Notes: a model not told the origin generated them from the sequence alone. Shown: positions 1 through 9,200, counted from the first letter of the stretch. The stretch is DNA of 64,000 bases from Paenibacillus sp. SYP-B4298 (GCF_027627475.1 NZ_CP115484.1:4134501-4198500), one strand, 5' to 3'. Numbers and translations are program-made.

Positions 1-1399
1 ACGTAGCCGAGTCCAGCGGCGCAGTCGGGTCATGAATGGCATGCTGCTCATTGGTGATGATCAGCTCTTCCGCTTTGATCCGCGAAGGCAGGGAATAGTA
101 GCCGTCATATCGACCGTTGGTCTCGACCTCACCGATTACACTATCCTTGAAGCCTTTGACCTCGCGCTCGATCTTATCCTTGTCATCCTTCTCCTTGGCC
201 TTGCCGTCGACGACCTCATAGTGCGTGCCCTCGATCCCCCAGAACATCAGATTGGACGCTTCTGGCGTCATCTGCTTGTCGAAGAAGGCTAATACCTTTT
301 TCAGCTCCGCTTCATCCTTGATAGCGGATTTAGGGAAGACTACGACATTGTTATAGCCAGGCAGTGCCCAGATTCCGTATTTGCCGGATGGACCTGTGAT
401 CAAGCTATTGACATCCGTTACGGCTGTCGGTACGTTCTTGGTCAGATCCTTGTCCAGCGTGCTGACATCCTGCATCGAGCCAATATAGACGCCTGCCTTG
501 CCGCTAGTGAACAGATTAATCTGGTCGGTCTTGCTCGTTGCCGCGAAGTCCTGGTTCATGTAACCTGCCTCGCGAATCTTCTTCACGTAATCCATCGTTT
601 GGACGTACTCATCAAACATGAACTCTGGCAGCAGTTGTCCATCCTTCTCGCCCCAGTTGTTCGGTGTCTGGAAGTACGAGGACAACGTTTTGAAGGCGCC
701 GTAGACAAGATCATTACGATCCGTCAGCCCTACCGTATTTTTCTGTCCATCGCCATCCGGGTCGTTCTCGGTGAATTGCTTCATCATCTCGAACAGCTCT
801 TCGGTCGTCTTCGGCTCAGGCAAGCCCAGCTTATCTGCCCAGTCCTTGCGGTAGATGATTCCCTGACGCGCCAGCGGGCGACCAATATATAGGGTATACA
901 GCTTGCCATCCACCTTGGTATTGTTCAGCACCTGCTCCTTCAGCTTGCTCAGATGCTCATACTCGGACAGATACGGTCCAATCTCCCAGAACTCTCCATC
1001 ACGGATCGCTTCCTTCAAGTTCAGGAAGGTCGCCTGGTTCTTCAGATAGGTCACCTGCGGCAGCGAGCCCGTGGCGAAGGAAGCGTTCAGCTTCTCCTCA
1101 TAGGTATCAGCGGGGAAGAAGTTGTAGGTCAGCTTCGTATTGGTCAGCTTCTCCAGCTCATTCTTTATCGTATCCGGCGGCGTCTCCGCAATATTTAACG
1201 GCAGCATGATCGTAATCTCGGCCGGCGCCTCATTCTCCGAAGCTTCCTCCTTAGTTCCCTCGGAAGCAGCAGGCTTGTTTCCTTCCGTTCCCGTACTTCC
1301 AGTATTCGTTGTCTTGCCGCCATCCGAAGAGCATGCTGCCAGCATTAATGTACTGATCATCATGACACTCAGCAGCAGCGGTACCGATTTCTTTTTCAT
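1..1399 (-). CDS. LplA-like extracellular solute-binding lipoprotein (3' end outside window)
   Basis: The reading frame starts at an ATG preceded by GGAGG ten bases upstream and runs off the left edge, so the C-terminus is missing. The N-terminus is a lipoprotein signal: MKKK, a hydrophobic stretch and lipobox LAAC, then a Ser/Gly/Glu-rich linker. The mature part (FWEIGPYL, RQGIIYRKDWADKLGL, DPDGDGQ, TSGKAGVYIGSM) matches the LplA-type family 1 sugar-binding proteins of Paenibacillus, which deliver oligosaccharides to MalF/MalG-type permeases. It is clearly paralogous to the next gene, transcribed the same way. Its permease partners are not visible. The sugar is unknown. Confidence 0.9.
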   Translation of the reverse strand, partial: MKKKSVPLLLSVMMISTLMLAACSSDGGKTTNTGSTGTEGNKPAASEGTKEEASENEAPAEITIMLPLNIAETPPDTIKNELEKLTNTKLTYNFFPADTYEEKLNASFATGSLPQVTYLKNQATFLNLKEAIRDGEFWEIGPYLSEYEHLSKLKEQVLNNTKVDGKLYTLYIGRPLARQGIIYRKDWADKLGLPEPKTTEELFEMMKQFTENDPDGDGQKNTVGLTDRNDLVYGAFKTLSSYFQTPNNWGEKDGQLLPEFMFDEYVQTMDYVKKIREAGYMNQDFAATSKTDQINLFTSGKAGVYIGSMQDVSTLDKDLTKNVPTAVTDVNSLITGPSGKYGIWALPGYNNVVVFPKSAIKDEAELKKVLAFFDKQMTPEASNLMFWGIEGTHYEVVDGKAKEKDDKDKIEREVKGFKDSVIGEVETNGRYDGYYSLPSRIKAEELIITNEQHAIHDPTAPLDSAT

Positions 1400-1425
1400 A
1401 CAGCGTTGACCTCCATTTTTGTAAA

Positions 1426-1440
1426 TTTAAACGCTTGCAA
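1426..1440 (-). promoter_or_regulatory. possible catabolite-responsive element (cre-like)
   Basis: The minus strand reads TTGCAAGCGTTTAAA just upstream of the ribosome-binding site of the binding-protein gene. It resembles the CcpA cre consensus (WTGNAANCGNWNNCA) except for the last CA. Position within the presumed leader fits repression of a sugar-uptake gene, but this is pattern matching only. Confidence 0.35.
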
Positions 1441-1628
1441 AAGACTGAGGTGCCGAACTGTGCGGCTTCGGCACTCGCGGCTCCATATTCACATCGTAAG
1501 GCCGGCTATTCGTTACGTATACAATCATTTGCTCATTCTCATACGTTAGGAAGCCAATGATCATCTATATCGCGCCCATCTGAGGTGATGATTATTGCCA
1601 GACTGTCCAAGTGGGCAACGATGAGCGC

Positions 1629-1662
1629 AAAAAAGCCCTCCCCATCATCTAGGGGAAGGCTC
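1629..1662 (-). terminator. intrinsic terminator overlapping the stop of the second binding-protein gene
   Basis: On the minus strand a stem AGCCTTCCCC / GGGGAGGGCT (with one mismatch) is followed by TTTTTT. The stop codon of the gene ending at 1645 lies inside the stem, so this gene is probably transcribed separately from the first binding-protein gene. Confidence 0.7.
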
Positions 1663-3183
1663 TGTGGCTGTGCTGTTGCGATAGTAGGCCTCTGTCAGCT
1701 CATTAATAATCTGCTCACCGCCTTGGCGGCGCCATTTCTCCACTTCCTTCTGGAAACCCTCCTCATCGAGCTGGCCCAAAATATAATTGTACGTCGCATC
1801 TGTAATGATCTTGTAGAGCACAGCCCCCTTCTCATCCGAGGTCGCCGATTCCAGATTGACAGTCGGGTCTTTGACAATGAACTTTTCATTGTCCTGACTC
1901 AACTGCTCCGCCAGCTCCATCAACTGCTCTCCCTCCTGAATCGGCAGCACATTGGGATTGCGCAGATCGGCGATCATCAGCGGACGCAACGGATTGACCT
2001 CATTAACCCTGAGCTGAGCCGCACGCTCGGGCAGGATGACCCCGCTATCTCTAAGCTCATAGTGCCTGCCTTCGTAGCCGTAGCGCATCAGATTGCTAAT
2101 GTCCTTGTCCATCGTCCGGTCAAAAAAAGCCAGGATGGCAAGCAGCTCCTCCTCTGTCTTGATCGCCCGCTTGGAGAACAGATACAGGCCATTATAATTC
2201 GGTATCGACCAGACCCTGTACCCCTCCGGCCCTGCTATGCGGTTGACGATAATCAGTTCTGCGTCTGGATGGACGCTCTTCGCCTCCTCCGACAGCCGCT
2301 GCGCATCCGTCATACTGCCAATATAGATGCCTGCCTTGCCCGAGATAATCATATTGCGCTGAAGCTGCTTGCTCGTCACAGCAAAATCCTGATTCACCAG
2401 CTTCTCTGTGTAGAGGCGCCGCATGAAATTCATCGTCTCTCTGTAAGGCTGTGTCTCAAACTCTGGAATGAGCTTGTTATTCTCGATCTTCCAGTTATTC
2501 GGCGTGCCGAAGTAAGAGCTTAGCGTCTTGAAGGAGCCATAGATGAGATCATTGCGGTCAGCCAGTCCGAACGTGTCGTCCTGCCCGTTGCCGTCAGGAT
2601 CATCATACGTGAAGCGGCGCATCACCTCGTACAGCTCCTCCAGGTTTTGCGGCACATTCAGTCCAAGCCGATCGAGCCAATCCTTGCGCAGGATGATGCC
2701 TTGCCTGGAGGATGGGCGCTCCGTGTATAACCCGTACAGCTTGCCATTCACCGTCGTCTGATCCAGTATATTCATGTCCAGATGCTTCAGGTTATCGAAA
2801 TCCTTCAGGTAAGGACCAATCTCCCAAAATTCGCCGGCACGAATTGCGCTCTTCAGCGACAAAAAGTCTGTATGCTTGACAAATGTCGCCTTCTTGAGCG
2901 AGTTGGTGGCGAGCGACATGGTCATCTTATCACTGTAAATCTCGTCAGGCACCCACTCAATCTGTAATCTCGTTTCCGTCAGCTCCTCGATGTCGCTCAC
3001 CAGCTTGCGATCCGGCTGATTCGGAAAATGCAGTGGTGCCATAATGGTGATGAGCGGTCGATCCAGATCAGCGATCGCTGCTGACTTATGCTGATTACTG
3101 CAAGCGCCAAGCACGAGCAGCAGTCCAATCAACAGTAATAGTAAAGCAGGTAATCTACGAGCATGTGTCGAAATGAAGTTCAT
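1645..3183 (-). CDS. LplA-like extracellular solute-binding lipoprotein
   Basis: A 512-residue secreted lipoprotein, complete. I chose the ATG at 3183 because GGGAGGAAC lies just upstream and the product then begins with a normal signal: basic start, long Leu-rich core and lipobox LGAC. Shared motifs with the neighbouring paralogue (FWEIGPYL, RQGIILRKDWLDRLGL, DDPDGNGQDD, SGKAGIYIGSM) place it in the LplA-type sugar-binding family. It should be anchored outside the membrane and bind an oligosaccharide. Two adjacent binding proteins with no adjacent permease in view suggest either that permeases lie left of the window or that an MsmK-type transporter elsewhere is shared. It is divergent from the AraC-type regulator at 3323, the likely controller. 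Confidence 0.9.
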   Translation of the reverse strand: MNFISTHARRLPALLLLLIGLLLVLGACSNQHKSAAIADLDRPLITIMAPLHFPNQPDRKLVSDIEELTETRLQIEWVPDEIYSDKMTMSLATNSLKKATFVKHTDFLSLKSAIRAGEFWEIGPYLKDFDNLKHLDMNILDQTTVNGKLYGLYTERPSSRQGIILRKDWLDRLGLNVPQNLEELYEVMRRFTYDDPDGNGQDDTFGLADRNDLIYGSFKTLSSYFGTPNNWKIENNKLIPEFETQPYRETMNFMRRLYTEKLVNQDFAVTSKQLQRNMIISGKAGIYIGSMTDAQRLSEEAKSVHPDAELIIVNRIAGPEGYRVWSIPNYNGLYLFSKRAIKTEEELLAILAFFDRTMDKDISNLMRYGYEGRHYELRDSGVILPERAAQLRVNEVNPLRPLMIADLRNPNVLPIQEGEQLMELAEQLSQDNEKFIVKDPTVNLESATSDEKGAVLYKIITDATYNYILGQLDEEGFQKEVEKWRRQGGEQIINELTEAYYRNSTATEPSPR

Positions 3184-3238
3184 AGTGTTCCTCCCTGGCA
3201 TAGCTAAAATATCGTCAAAGATTGTCATGATCTGAGCT

Positions 3239-3269
3239 GATGATTATTGTGGTGCGAGATGATTATTGT
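3239..3269. promoter_or_regulatory. direct-repeat operator candidate GATGATTATTGT x2
   Basis: GATGATTATTGT occurs at 3239-3250 and again at 3258-3269, 19 bp apart, in the short region between the divergent binding-protein and AraC-type regulator genes. A third near-copy (GATGATTATTG) lies at 1587-1597 upstream of the other binding-protein gene. The second copy overlaps the -35 element of the regulator promoter. AraC-family proteins commonly bind such direct repeats, so this is a candidate operator. Confidence 0.45.
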
Positions 3270-3295
3270 ACGGATGGAGCCGATTTGAATATAAT
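3266..3295 (+). promoter_or_regulatory. sigma-A-type promoter of the AraC-type regulator
   Basis: TTGTAC (3266-3271), 18-bp spacer, perfect TATAAT (3290-3295), about 28 bases before the chosen start codon. The -35 overlaps the second GATGATTATTGT element, which would allow autoregulation. Confidence 0.5.
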
Positions 3296-3322
3296 AGGCA
3301 GTACTATCTGCAGAAGGTTGTG

Positions 3323-5644
3323 ATGCTGTCCATGCGCTCTTTAAGCTTCCTAAGCAAAATGACCATATTTGGCTTCATATTAAGTATTATACCAGTAATT
3401 TCAATCGGTGTATTTTCTTATGTCACTTCCTCTGAGCAGATTCAGGAGCATGTCAACAAGGGCAAGCTCCAACTGCTCGTGCAAATTAATGCAAATGTAG
3501 AGCAAATCCTGCGAACCGTCAATCATACATTGAACCAGGTTGTCAATTCATCCGTGATGAAGCGCGCGTGGAATGAACAGCTTACCGTCAACGACTTCAT
3601 CTTGTATGACGATCTGCGCAAGGAAATTCGCAACATGCAATCCTTCGACACACGGGTCGAAGATGTTGTGCTGTTGAACCAGGAGCAGGATTGGCTGATC
3701 AAAAACTCCGGTATCTATCGCAGCGATACGTACCCGTACCTGGAGCAGCTTCAGCAGCTATCCGAGACAGTCGAGGATTCCTCCTGGGTACTAACGCCCA
3801 GTTATTGGTTTTACACGGAAGAAAGCGCTAACAATGCTAACTGTGATTATACTGTGAGTCTCGTAAAAAAGCTACCCACCACCGGGTTTGAAAAACGCGG
3901 GCTAGCGCTCGCAAATATACCCACCTGCAACCTGCAGGATATGATTCAGTTCGATACGGACGAGACATCGCTGGTCATGCTGCTAGATGAGCAACAGCGC
4001 ATCCTCCTCCATCCTGACCGCCTGATGATCGGCAAGCCTGCGAGTGCCGCAGGCCTGGCAAGCAGCGAGGAGCTGCGCGGCAATTCCGGCCAGTTCACAA
4101 CGATGCTATCCGGGCATATGTATGCTGTTACCTATTATAAGTCTGAGTTCAACGGGTGGATCTATCTTTCTACGATCTCCATCGACAGCCTGACGAAGGA
4201 GACGCATAAGATCGGCCGCTACACGCTCTATGTATGCATGGCGCTGCTGCTGGTCTCCATCCTGCTGGCCTGGATCGGGTCACGCCGAATGTACGATCCG
4301 ATTCAGAAGCTGGTGACGCAAATCACCGAGCTGCTGCCGGAGCAGCATCGCAAGCGCAATAATGAATTTCAGATTATCGGCGATCATGTTCAACAGCTAT
4401 TCCAGTCCAAATCTCAGTTGGAGCAGGAGGTAAGCCGCCATCTCATGCAGGTGCGGGCCTTCTATCTGATCAAGGCGTATCAAGGGCATGCACGCAAGCG
4501 GGAGCTGCGCGAGCAACTGGAGCAGTATGGCTTTGCCCAGCAGTTGCAGCAATGGAGGACGATGGCAGTCATGACGCTGCAGATCGATACGCTGGAGCAT
4601 ACCCACTACGAACAGCAGGATATGGAGCTGCTGCTATTTGCCATCCACAATATCATTGAAGAGATGGTCGATAACAGCAAGCGGCTGGTTCCTGTACTCA
4701 TCGACACGACGATCATCACGCTGATCGGCAGCTCGGACAGTGAACTGGATTCCTTCAACACGCAGCTCTATAGTATGACAGAGCAGCTTCAGCAGAAGAT
4801 CATGTCCTATCTGCACCTGCAGGTGAGCATCGGGCTGAGCTTGCCATTTGACTCGATCGAGAACGTGGCGGTTGCCTATCGGGAAGGGCTGGAGGCCTTG
4901 AAGCATCGCCTGAAGCTGGGTGAGGGCATTATTATTCAGTATGAGCAGCTTGATTCCGGCAATCATTACTTTCACCTGAGCTATCCGCATCAGATCGAGC
5001 TGGAGCTTGTGGATGCCATCAAGCTGGCGGAGGCTGGCAAGGCGCGTGAAGATCTGCACCGCTTCCTTAATTCGATGTTCAAGACGGAGCTGGCGCCACA
5101 GGAGTACCAGATTCCGCTGATGCGGCTGCTCAACAACCTGCTGGTTGTCGCGCAGGAATCGCGGATTCATCTGAGCCCGTCGCAGCAAGGCGAGCGCACA
5201 TTATTCGAGGAGCTGCTGCGGCTGACTACAGGCGGCGAGATTGAAGAATGGTTCTGGGCGCGCATTATCCAGCCGATGGTGTCTATCTTCAGCAACCGTC
5301 AAAATGAACAGTATCATAATATTTCAGAGAAAATCATTGAGTGGATTCACCAGCATTATGATACAGACCTGACGCTGGAGGAATGCGCCTCGCGCCTGCA
5401 TTACAATGCGAACTATCTCAGCAGCGTATTCCGCAAGGAAACCAACTACTCCTTCAGCGAATATTTGTCCGCCTACCGGTTCAATATGGCGAAGAAATGG
5501 CTGACCGAGACCGATATGCCAATCAAGGACATCGCCTCGCGCCTGAGATATAACAATTCGCAGAACTTTATCCGCTCCTTCCGCAAGCAGGAGGGCATCA
5601 CGCCGGGTCAATACCGCGAGAGCCAGAACGCCAAGCTGCGTTAA
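3323..5644 (+). CDS. membrane-anchored AraC-family transcriptional regulator
   Basis: A 773-residue regulator of the type common next to LplA-like genes in Paenibacillus. The start at 3323 follows GAAGG at five bases. An N-terminal transmembrane helix (FGFILSIIPVISIGVFSYV), an extracellular sensor of about 250 residues and a second helix near residue 305 (YVCMALLLVSILLAWIGS) bracket an outside domain. A long cytoplasmic linker follows, and the last ~100 residues form an AraC/XylS double helix-turn-helix (LEECASRLHYNANYLSSVFR; IKDIASRLRYNNSQNFIRSF; TPGQYR). It probably senses a sugar or the loaded binding protein outside and activates the two binding-protein genes. No receiver or kinase domain is visible. 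Confidence 0.9.
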   Translation: MLSMRSLSFLSKMTIFGFILSIIPVISIGVFSYVTSSEQIQEHVNKGKLQLLVQINANVEQILRTVNHTLNQVVNSSVMKRAWNEQLTVNDFILYDDLRKEIRNMQSFDTRVEDVVLLNQEQDWLIKNSGIYRSDTYPYLEQLQQLSETVEDSSWVLTPSYWFYTEESANNANCDYTVSLVKKLPTTGFEKRGLALANIPTCNLQDMIQFDTDETSLVMLLDEQQRILLHPDRLMIGKPASAAGLASSEELRGNSGQFTTMLSGHMYAVTYYKSEFNGWIYLSTISIDSLTKETHKIGRYTLYVCMALLLVSILLAWIGSRRMYDPIQKLVTQITELLPEQHRKRNNEFQIIGDHVQQLFQSKSQLEQEVSRHLMQVRAFYLIKAYQGHARKRELREQLEQYGFAQQLQQWRTMAVMTLQIDTLEHTHYEQQDMELLLFAIHNIIEEMVDNSKRLVPVLIDTTIITLIGSSDSELDSFNTQLYSMTEQLQQKIMSYLHLQVSIGLSLPFDSIENVAVAYREGLEALKHRLKLGEGIIIQYEQLDSGNHYFHLSYPHQIELELVDAIKLAEAGKAREDLHRFLNSMFKTELAPQEYQIPLMRLLNNLLVVAQESRIHLSPSQQGERTLFEELLRLTTGGEIEEWFWARIIQPMVSIFSNRQNEQYHNISEKIIEWIHQHYDTDLTLEECASRLHYNANYLSSVFRKETNYSFSEYLSAYRFNMAKKWLTETDMPIKDIASRLRYNNSQNFIRSFRKQEGITPGQYRESQNAKLR

Positions 5645-5654
5645 GAACCCCCTC

Positions 5655-5698
5655 TCCCGCTGCCTCCCGATTCACTATGGGACAGCGGGAATTTTATT
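5655..5698 (+). terminator. intrinsic terminator after the AraC-type regulator
   Basis: TCCCGCTG pairs with CAGCGGGA across a 20-base loop, followed by ATTTTATT. It lies 11 bases after the stop codon. Confidence 0.65.
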
Positions 5699-5723
5699 CC
5701 AATCGGTAATTTGCATAATTTGT

Positions 5724-5750
5724 TGAAACTTTGCGGCAGCAACCATCGTA
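5724..5750 (+). promoter_or_regulatory. possible ECF sigma (sigma-W/M-like) promoter
   Basis: TGAAAC, 17-bp spacer, CGTA. The Bacillus sigma-W consensus is TGAAAC-N16-CGTA, so the spacer is one base long. The related yceCDEFGH operon of B. subtilis is known to use ECF sigma factors, which gives the match some weight. Confidence 0.35.
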
Positions 5751-5898
5751 AATATAGGCATGAGCGACATGCTGTGCCAAGCTTCGATAAAAAAGACAGT
5801 GTTCCGAACGAAACATCCGTTGCTGCAGCCGGATACCGCGCTGTTTTCATTTATTGTTGATACTGCGCTCACAAAAGAATGCGATAATTGTAGAATAA

Positions 5899-5927
5899 TT
5901 GCGGATTTTGCTAGAAATCAATATAAT
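5899..5927 (+). promoter_or_regulatory. sigma-A-type promoter of the Ter operon
   Basis: TTGCGG (5899-5904), 17-bp spacer, perfect TATAAT (5922-5927), giving a leader of about 35 bases before the first terD. Confidence 0.55.
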
Positions 5928-5967
5928 AAATGAGAAGTATAAATTTGGAAAGGAGGAGTATACATCC

Positions 5968-6564
5968 ATGACAATCTCATTGGTAAAAGGTCAAAAGGTT
6001 GATCTCACCAAAGGAAATGCTGGATTGACCAAGGTTGTGGTAGGGCTTGGCTGGGACCCGGCTGATGCTGGACGAAGCTTCTTCGGCTTCAAGAAGGCCA
6101 AGGCCAATATTGACTGCGATGCTTCAGCACTCATGCTCGATGTTCATGGCAAGCTGGTTAGCGACAAGCATCTGATCTGCTTCTATAATCTCAAGAGCCC
6201 CTGTCGATCGGTGGTACATACTGGAGACAACATTACAGGGGATGGAGACGGAGACGACGAGCAAATTATTGTCGATCTGAACCGAGTGCCTGCCGAGGTA
6301 GAGCGTATTTTGGTTGTTGTCAATATCTATAACTGTGAAGCACGCCGCCAGGATTTTGGCATGATACAATCCGCTTTTATTCGTGTGTTTGACCCTTCCT
6401 CCAATAACGAATTAGTACGCTTCAATCTGACGGATAACTACGCCGGCAAGACGGCCCTGATCACCGGCGAGCTGTACCGCCATCAGGGAGAATGGAAGTT
6501 CAATGCAATCGGCGAGGGCACTCACGCCCCGCATATTGATATACTCGCCAGACAATACACCTAA
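5968..6564 (+). CDS. terD: TerD-family stress protein (first copy, divergent)
   Basis: A 198-residue TerD-domain protein starting at an ATG seven bases after AAGGAGGAG. It opens with the family signature [15 protein letters not shown], has VVVGLGWD, and carries the acidic calcium-binding loop [17 protein letters not shown]. Compared with the next two copies it has an insertion after the GWD motif (about residues 32-45, with SFFGFKKAK) and replaces the usual DLDASAF by DCDASAL. TerD proteins are cytoplasmic Ca2+-binding proteins linked to tellurite, phage and general stress. It leads an operon with two more TerD, a TerD-TerA fusion and TerC, close to Bacillus yceC-yceF. Confidence 0.93.
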   Translation: MTISLVKGQKVDLTKGNAGLTKVVVGLGWDPADAGRSFFGFKKAKANIDCDASALMLDVHGKLVSDKHLICFYNLKSPCRSVVHTGDNITGDGDGDDEQIIVDLNRVPAEVERILVVVNIYNCEARRQDFGMIQSAFIRVFDPSSNNELVRFNLTDNYAGKTALITGELYRHQGEWKFNAIGEGTHAPHIDILARQYT

Positions 6565-6586
6565 TCCTAGAAAAGAGGGACTCACT

Positions 6587-7168
6587 ATGGCAATTAGCTT
6601 GCAAAAAGGACAAAAAGTAGACCTGACCAAAACCAACCCCGGCTTGACCAAGGTCGTTATCGGACTGGGCTGGGACACCAACAAGTATGATGGCGGAAAA
6701 GACTTCGATCTGGACGCCTCGGCCTTCTTGCTGAACGGCGGAGGTACGGTTGTCTCCGATAACGCATTCGTATTCTATAACAACACCAAGAACGATAACG
6801 GTTCTGTCCTGCACACCGGCGACAACCGGACAGGCGAGGGCGAGGGCGATGACGAGCAGATCGTTGTTGATCTGCCGAATGTGCCCGCCAATATCGAGAA
6901 AATCTCGATCTGCATTACCATCCATGAAGGCAAAGAACGCGCTCAGAACTTCGGCCAAGTATCCAACGCCTTCGTGCGGATCGTCAATGAGGCAAGCGGC
7001 ACAGAGCTGATCCGCTACGATCTGGGCGAGGACTTCTCCGTCGAGACGGCGATTGTTGTTGCAGAGCTGTACCGTCATAGCGGCGAATGGAAGTTCAGCG
7101 CTGTCGGCAGCGGTTACCAGGACGGACTGGCGGGACTGTGCCGCGACTTTGGCCTGCAAGTCTCTTAA
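6587..7168 (+). CDS. terD: TerD-family stress protein (second copy)
   Basis: A 193-residue canonical TerD. The chosen ATG follows AAGAGGGA. Motifs in order: [13 protein letters not shown] at the N-terminus, [34 protein letters not shown] (paired-Asp Ca2+ site), [31 protein letters not shown] and [11 protein letters not shown]. This is full family length. It lies 22 bases after the first terD and 27 before the third, so the three are co-transcribed; they probably arose by tandem duplication, since copies two and three are much closer to each other than to the first. Confidence 0.95.
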   Translation: MAISLQKGQKVDLTKTNPGLTKVVIGLGWDTNKYDGGKDFDLDASAFLLNGGGTVVSDNAFVFYNNTKNDNGSVLHTGDNRTGEGEGDDEQIVVDLPNVPANIEKISICITIHEGKERAQNFGQVSNAFVRIVNEASGTELIRYDLGEDFSVETAIVVAELYRHSGEWKFSAVGSGYQDGLAGLCRDFGLQVS

Positions 7169-7195
7169 TCTGGATATAGAAGGAGAGGAAAGTCT

Positions 7196-7777
7196 ATGAC
7201 TATCAGTCTTGCCAAGGGCCAGCGCATCGATCTGACGAAGACCAATCCGGGTCTGAAGAAGGTCGTCATCGGGCTGGGCTGGGACATTAACAAGTACAGC
7301 AGCGGAGAAGACTATGATCTCGACGCCTCGGCCTTCCTGCTTCATCAGGATGGACGAGCCAAGGGTGCTGAGGATTTCGTCTTCTACAATAATCCCAAGA
7401 CACCTAACGGCTCCGTCGTTCATACCGGCGACAACCGGACGGGCGAAGGCGAAGGCGACGATGAGCAGATCATCATTGACTTCTCGCTGATCCCGGACTC
7501 TATCCAGCGCATCGGAATCACGGTTACCATCCATGATGCGGCAGCGCGCGAGCAGAACTTCGGCCAAGTATCCAATGCTTTCGTTCGGGTGCTGGACGAG
7601 CTGTCCGGCCGTGAAATATTGCGTTATGATCTGGGTGAGGATTTCTCCGTAGAGACAGCAGTTGTCATCTGCGAGCTGTATCGTCAAGGGACGGAATGGA
7701 AGTTCCAGGCGGTAGGCTCCGGCTTCTCGGGCGGACTTGCGGCGTTATGCCGCAATTATGGCCTGGACGCCAGCTAA
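7196..7777 (+). CDS. terD: TerD-family stress protein (third copy)
   Basis: A 193-residue TerD, near-identical in architecture to the second copy: [104 protein letters not shown] precedes the ATG. The expected role is a soluble Ca2+-binding stress protein acting with TerC at the membrane. The 139 bases after it hold no clear promoter or terminator before the TerD-TerA gene. Confidence 0.95.
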   Translation: MTISLAKGQRIDLTKTNPGLKKVVIGLGWDINKYSSGEDYDLDASAFLLHQDGRAKGAEDFVFYNNPKTPNGSVVHTGDNRTGEGEGDDEQIIIDFSLIPDSIQRIGITVTIHDAAAREQNFGQVSNAFVRVLDELSGREILRYDLGEDFSVETAVVICELYRQGTEWKFQAVGSGFSGGLAALCRNYGLDAS

Positions 7778-7916
7778 TATCTCTTTCGCTCCGGTTGCTG
7801 CCGCGTGCTCTTGAACAGAAGGCATGGCAGTAACTGGAGCTTTGTATAAGCCTGCAGGCATGTGAAGCCGCCCACGAGCGGCACCAGCCGGCAACACTTG
7901 AGAGGTGTGGAACAAC

Positions 7917-9200
7917 ATGACAGTATCGTTGATCAAAGGGCAAAAAGCCGATGTAACCAAGGGCAAGCCTGATCTGCACAGCATTATCGTCGGCATGGGC
8001 TGGAACAGTGGCGCATCCATCGATATTGATTTTTCCGCGTTCCTCCTGGGCGCTGGCGGCAAGGTCACTCAAGATGAGGATCTGATCTTCTACGGCAATC
8101 CGGCAGGCGGAGGCAGCTCCGTCAGACTCTCCACCAGTGAGAAGCGCTGGGGCGGCTCGGATAAGGAGCAGGTCACACTGGAGCATAGAGCGATCCCCCA
8201 GCAATACGAGCGCATCGCCTTTACACTAACCATCTATGATGCCGATGCTCGCCGCCAAAGCTTCTCCCAGGTGGATGGGACGTATATTCGCATCATGGAC
8301 GCCGCCACCGGCGCTGAGCTGCTTCGATTTGAGCTGGGACAGTCCGGTTCCGTGGAGACGGCGATTGTGGTCGGCGAGCTATACCGCTATAACAACGAAT
8401 GGAAATTTAACGCGATCGGCTCCGGATATACCGGAGGGCTGGGAGCATTATGCGATAGCTTCGGCATTGAGGTGAAGGATGATGCGAGCTCGGCTTCATC
8501 GAAGCCACAGCCTGGACAACCACCAGCTCCGCCCGTTCCGCAAGCAGATGCTCCCCCTCCCGCTCCTCCGGTCAGGCAGGAGGCTTCCCCTCCCCCACAG
8601 CCTGTCCAGCTTCAGAAGATTGAGCTGAAGAAACGCGGCGATACGATCAATCTGCAAAAAAATTCTGGCTCGCTGGGAGAATTACTCATTAATCTGAACT
8701 GGAATCAGAAGAAATCATCCGGCTTCTTCGGAAGCAAGCGCATTGATCTCGATCTCGGCTGCTTGTTTGAGATGAAGGATGGACAGAAGGCTGTCATCCA
8801 GGCACTGGGCAATGCCTTCGGCTCGCTTCGCAACCCGCCTTATATTGCGCTAGACGGCGATGACCGCACTGGTTCTGTCTCTACAGGAGAGAATCTGAGG
8901 ATTAACGGGAGCCATATTTCAGAGATCAAACGAATTCTTGTATTCGCCTTTATCTATGAAGGGGTATCCAAATGGACCGAGGCGGACGGTGTCGTAACGA
9001 TCAAGCAGAGCCACGGACCGGATATTGTCATTCGACTGGATGAGCCAGACAACCGCAAGCGCATGTGTGGCATCGCCATGATCACCAATGTCCGTGATGA
9101 AACCTTCAGCGTGGAGAAGCTCGTCCATTATGTGGAAGGCCATAGACAGCTTGACCAAGCCTACAATTGGGGGCTTAAATGGGTCGCTGGCTCCAAATAG
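7917..9200 (+). CDS. TerD-TerA fusion protein with proline-rich linker
   Basis: A 427-residue two-domain protein. Residues 1 to ~190 are TerD-like (MTVSLIKGQKADVTKGK, GMGWN, DIDFSAFLL, VETAIVVGELYRY, FNAIGSGYTGGLGALC), but the Ca2+ loop is eroded: the [13 protein letters not shown] segment is replaced by LSTSEKRWGGSDKE. A linker of about 45 residues is rich in Pro, Ala and Gln. The C-terminal ~185 residues (RGDTINLQK, LLINLNWNQ, IDLDLGCLFE, LDGDDRTG, WGLKW) resemble TerA. The ATG at 7917 is preferred over the GTG four codons upstream because GAGAGG would be too close to the latter. It sits between the terD copies and TerC. Confidence 0.85.
   Translation: MTVSLIKGQKADVTKGKPDLHSIIVGMGWNSGASIDIDFSAFLLGAGGKVTQDEDLIFYGNPAGGGSSVRLSTSEKRWGGSDKEQVTLEHRAIPQQYERIAFTLTIYDADARRQSFSQVDGTYIRIMDAATGAELLRFELGQSGSVETAIVVGELYRYNNEWKFNAIGSGYTGGLGALCDSFGIEVKDDASSASSKPQPGQPPAPPVPQADAPPPAPPVRQEASPPPQPVQLQKIELKKRGDTINLQKNSGSLGELLINLNWNQKKSSGFFGSKRIDLDLGCLFEMKDGQKAVIQALGNAFGSLRNPPYIALDGDDRTGSVSTGENLRINGSHISEIKRILVFAFIYEGVSKWTEADGVVTIKQSHGPDIVIRLDEPDNRKRMCGIAMITNVRDETFSVEKLVHYVEGHRQLDQAYNWGLKWVAGSK

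Larger units (their letters stand above)
5645..5967. other. intergenic region: terminator plus stress-operon promoters
   Basis: These 323 bases hold the terminator of the upstream regulator, a possible ECF-type promoter and a good sigma-A promoter ahead of the Ter operon. Short open frames on the minus strand lack ribosome-binding sites and are not called. Confidence 0.6.

Noticed and set aside
1585-2523. 312-codon plus-strand frame opposite the second binding-protein gene
   Set aside because: The minus strand encodes a clear lipoprotein; the plus frame has no recognisable features.
6500-7687. 395-codon minus-strand frame across the terD genes
   Set aside because: Arises from the codon bias of the duplicated terD genes on the plus strand; repeated internally just as they are.
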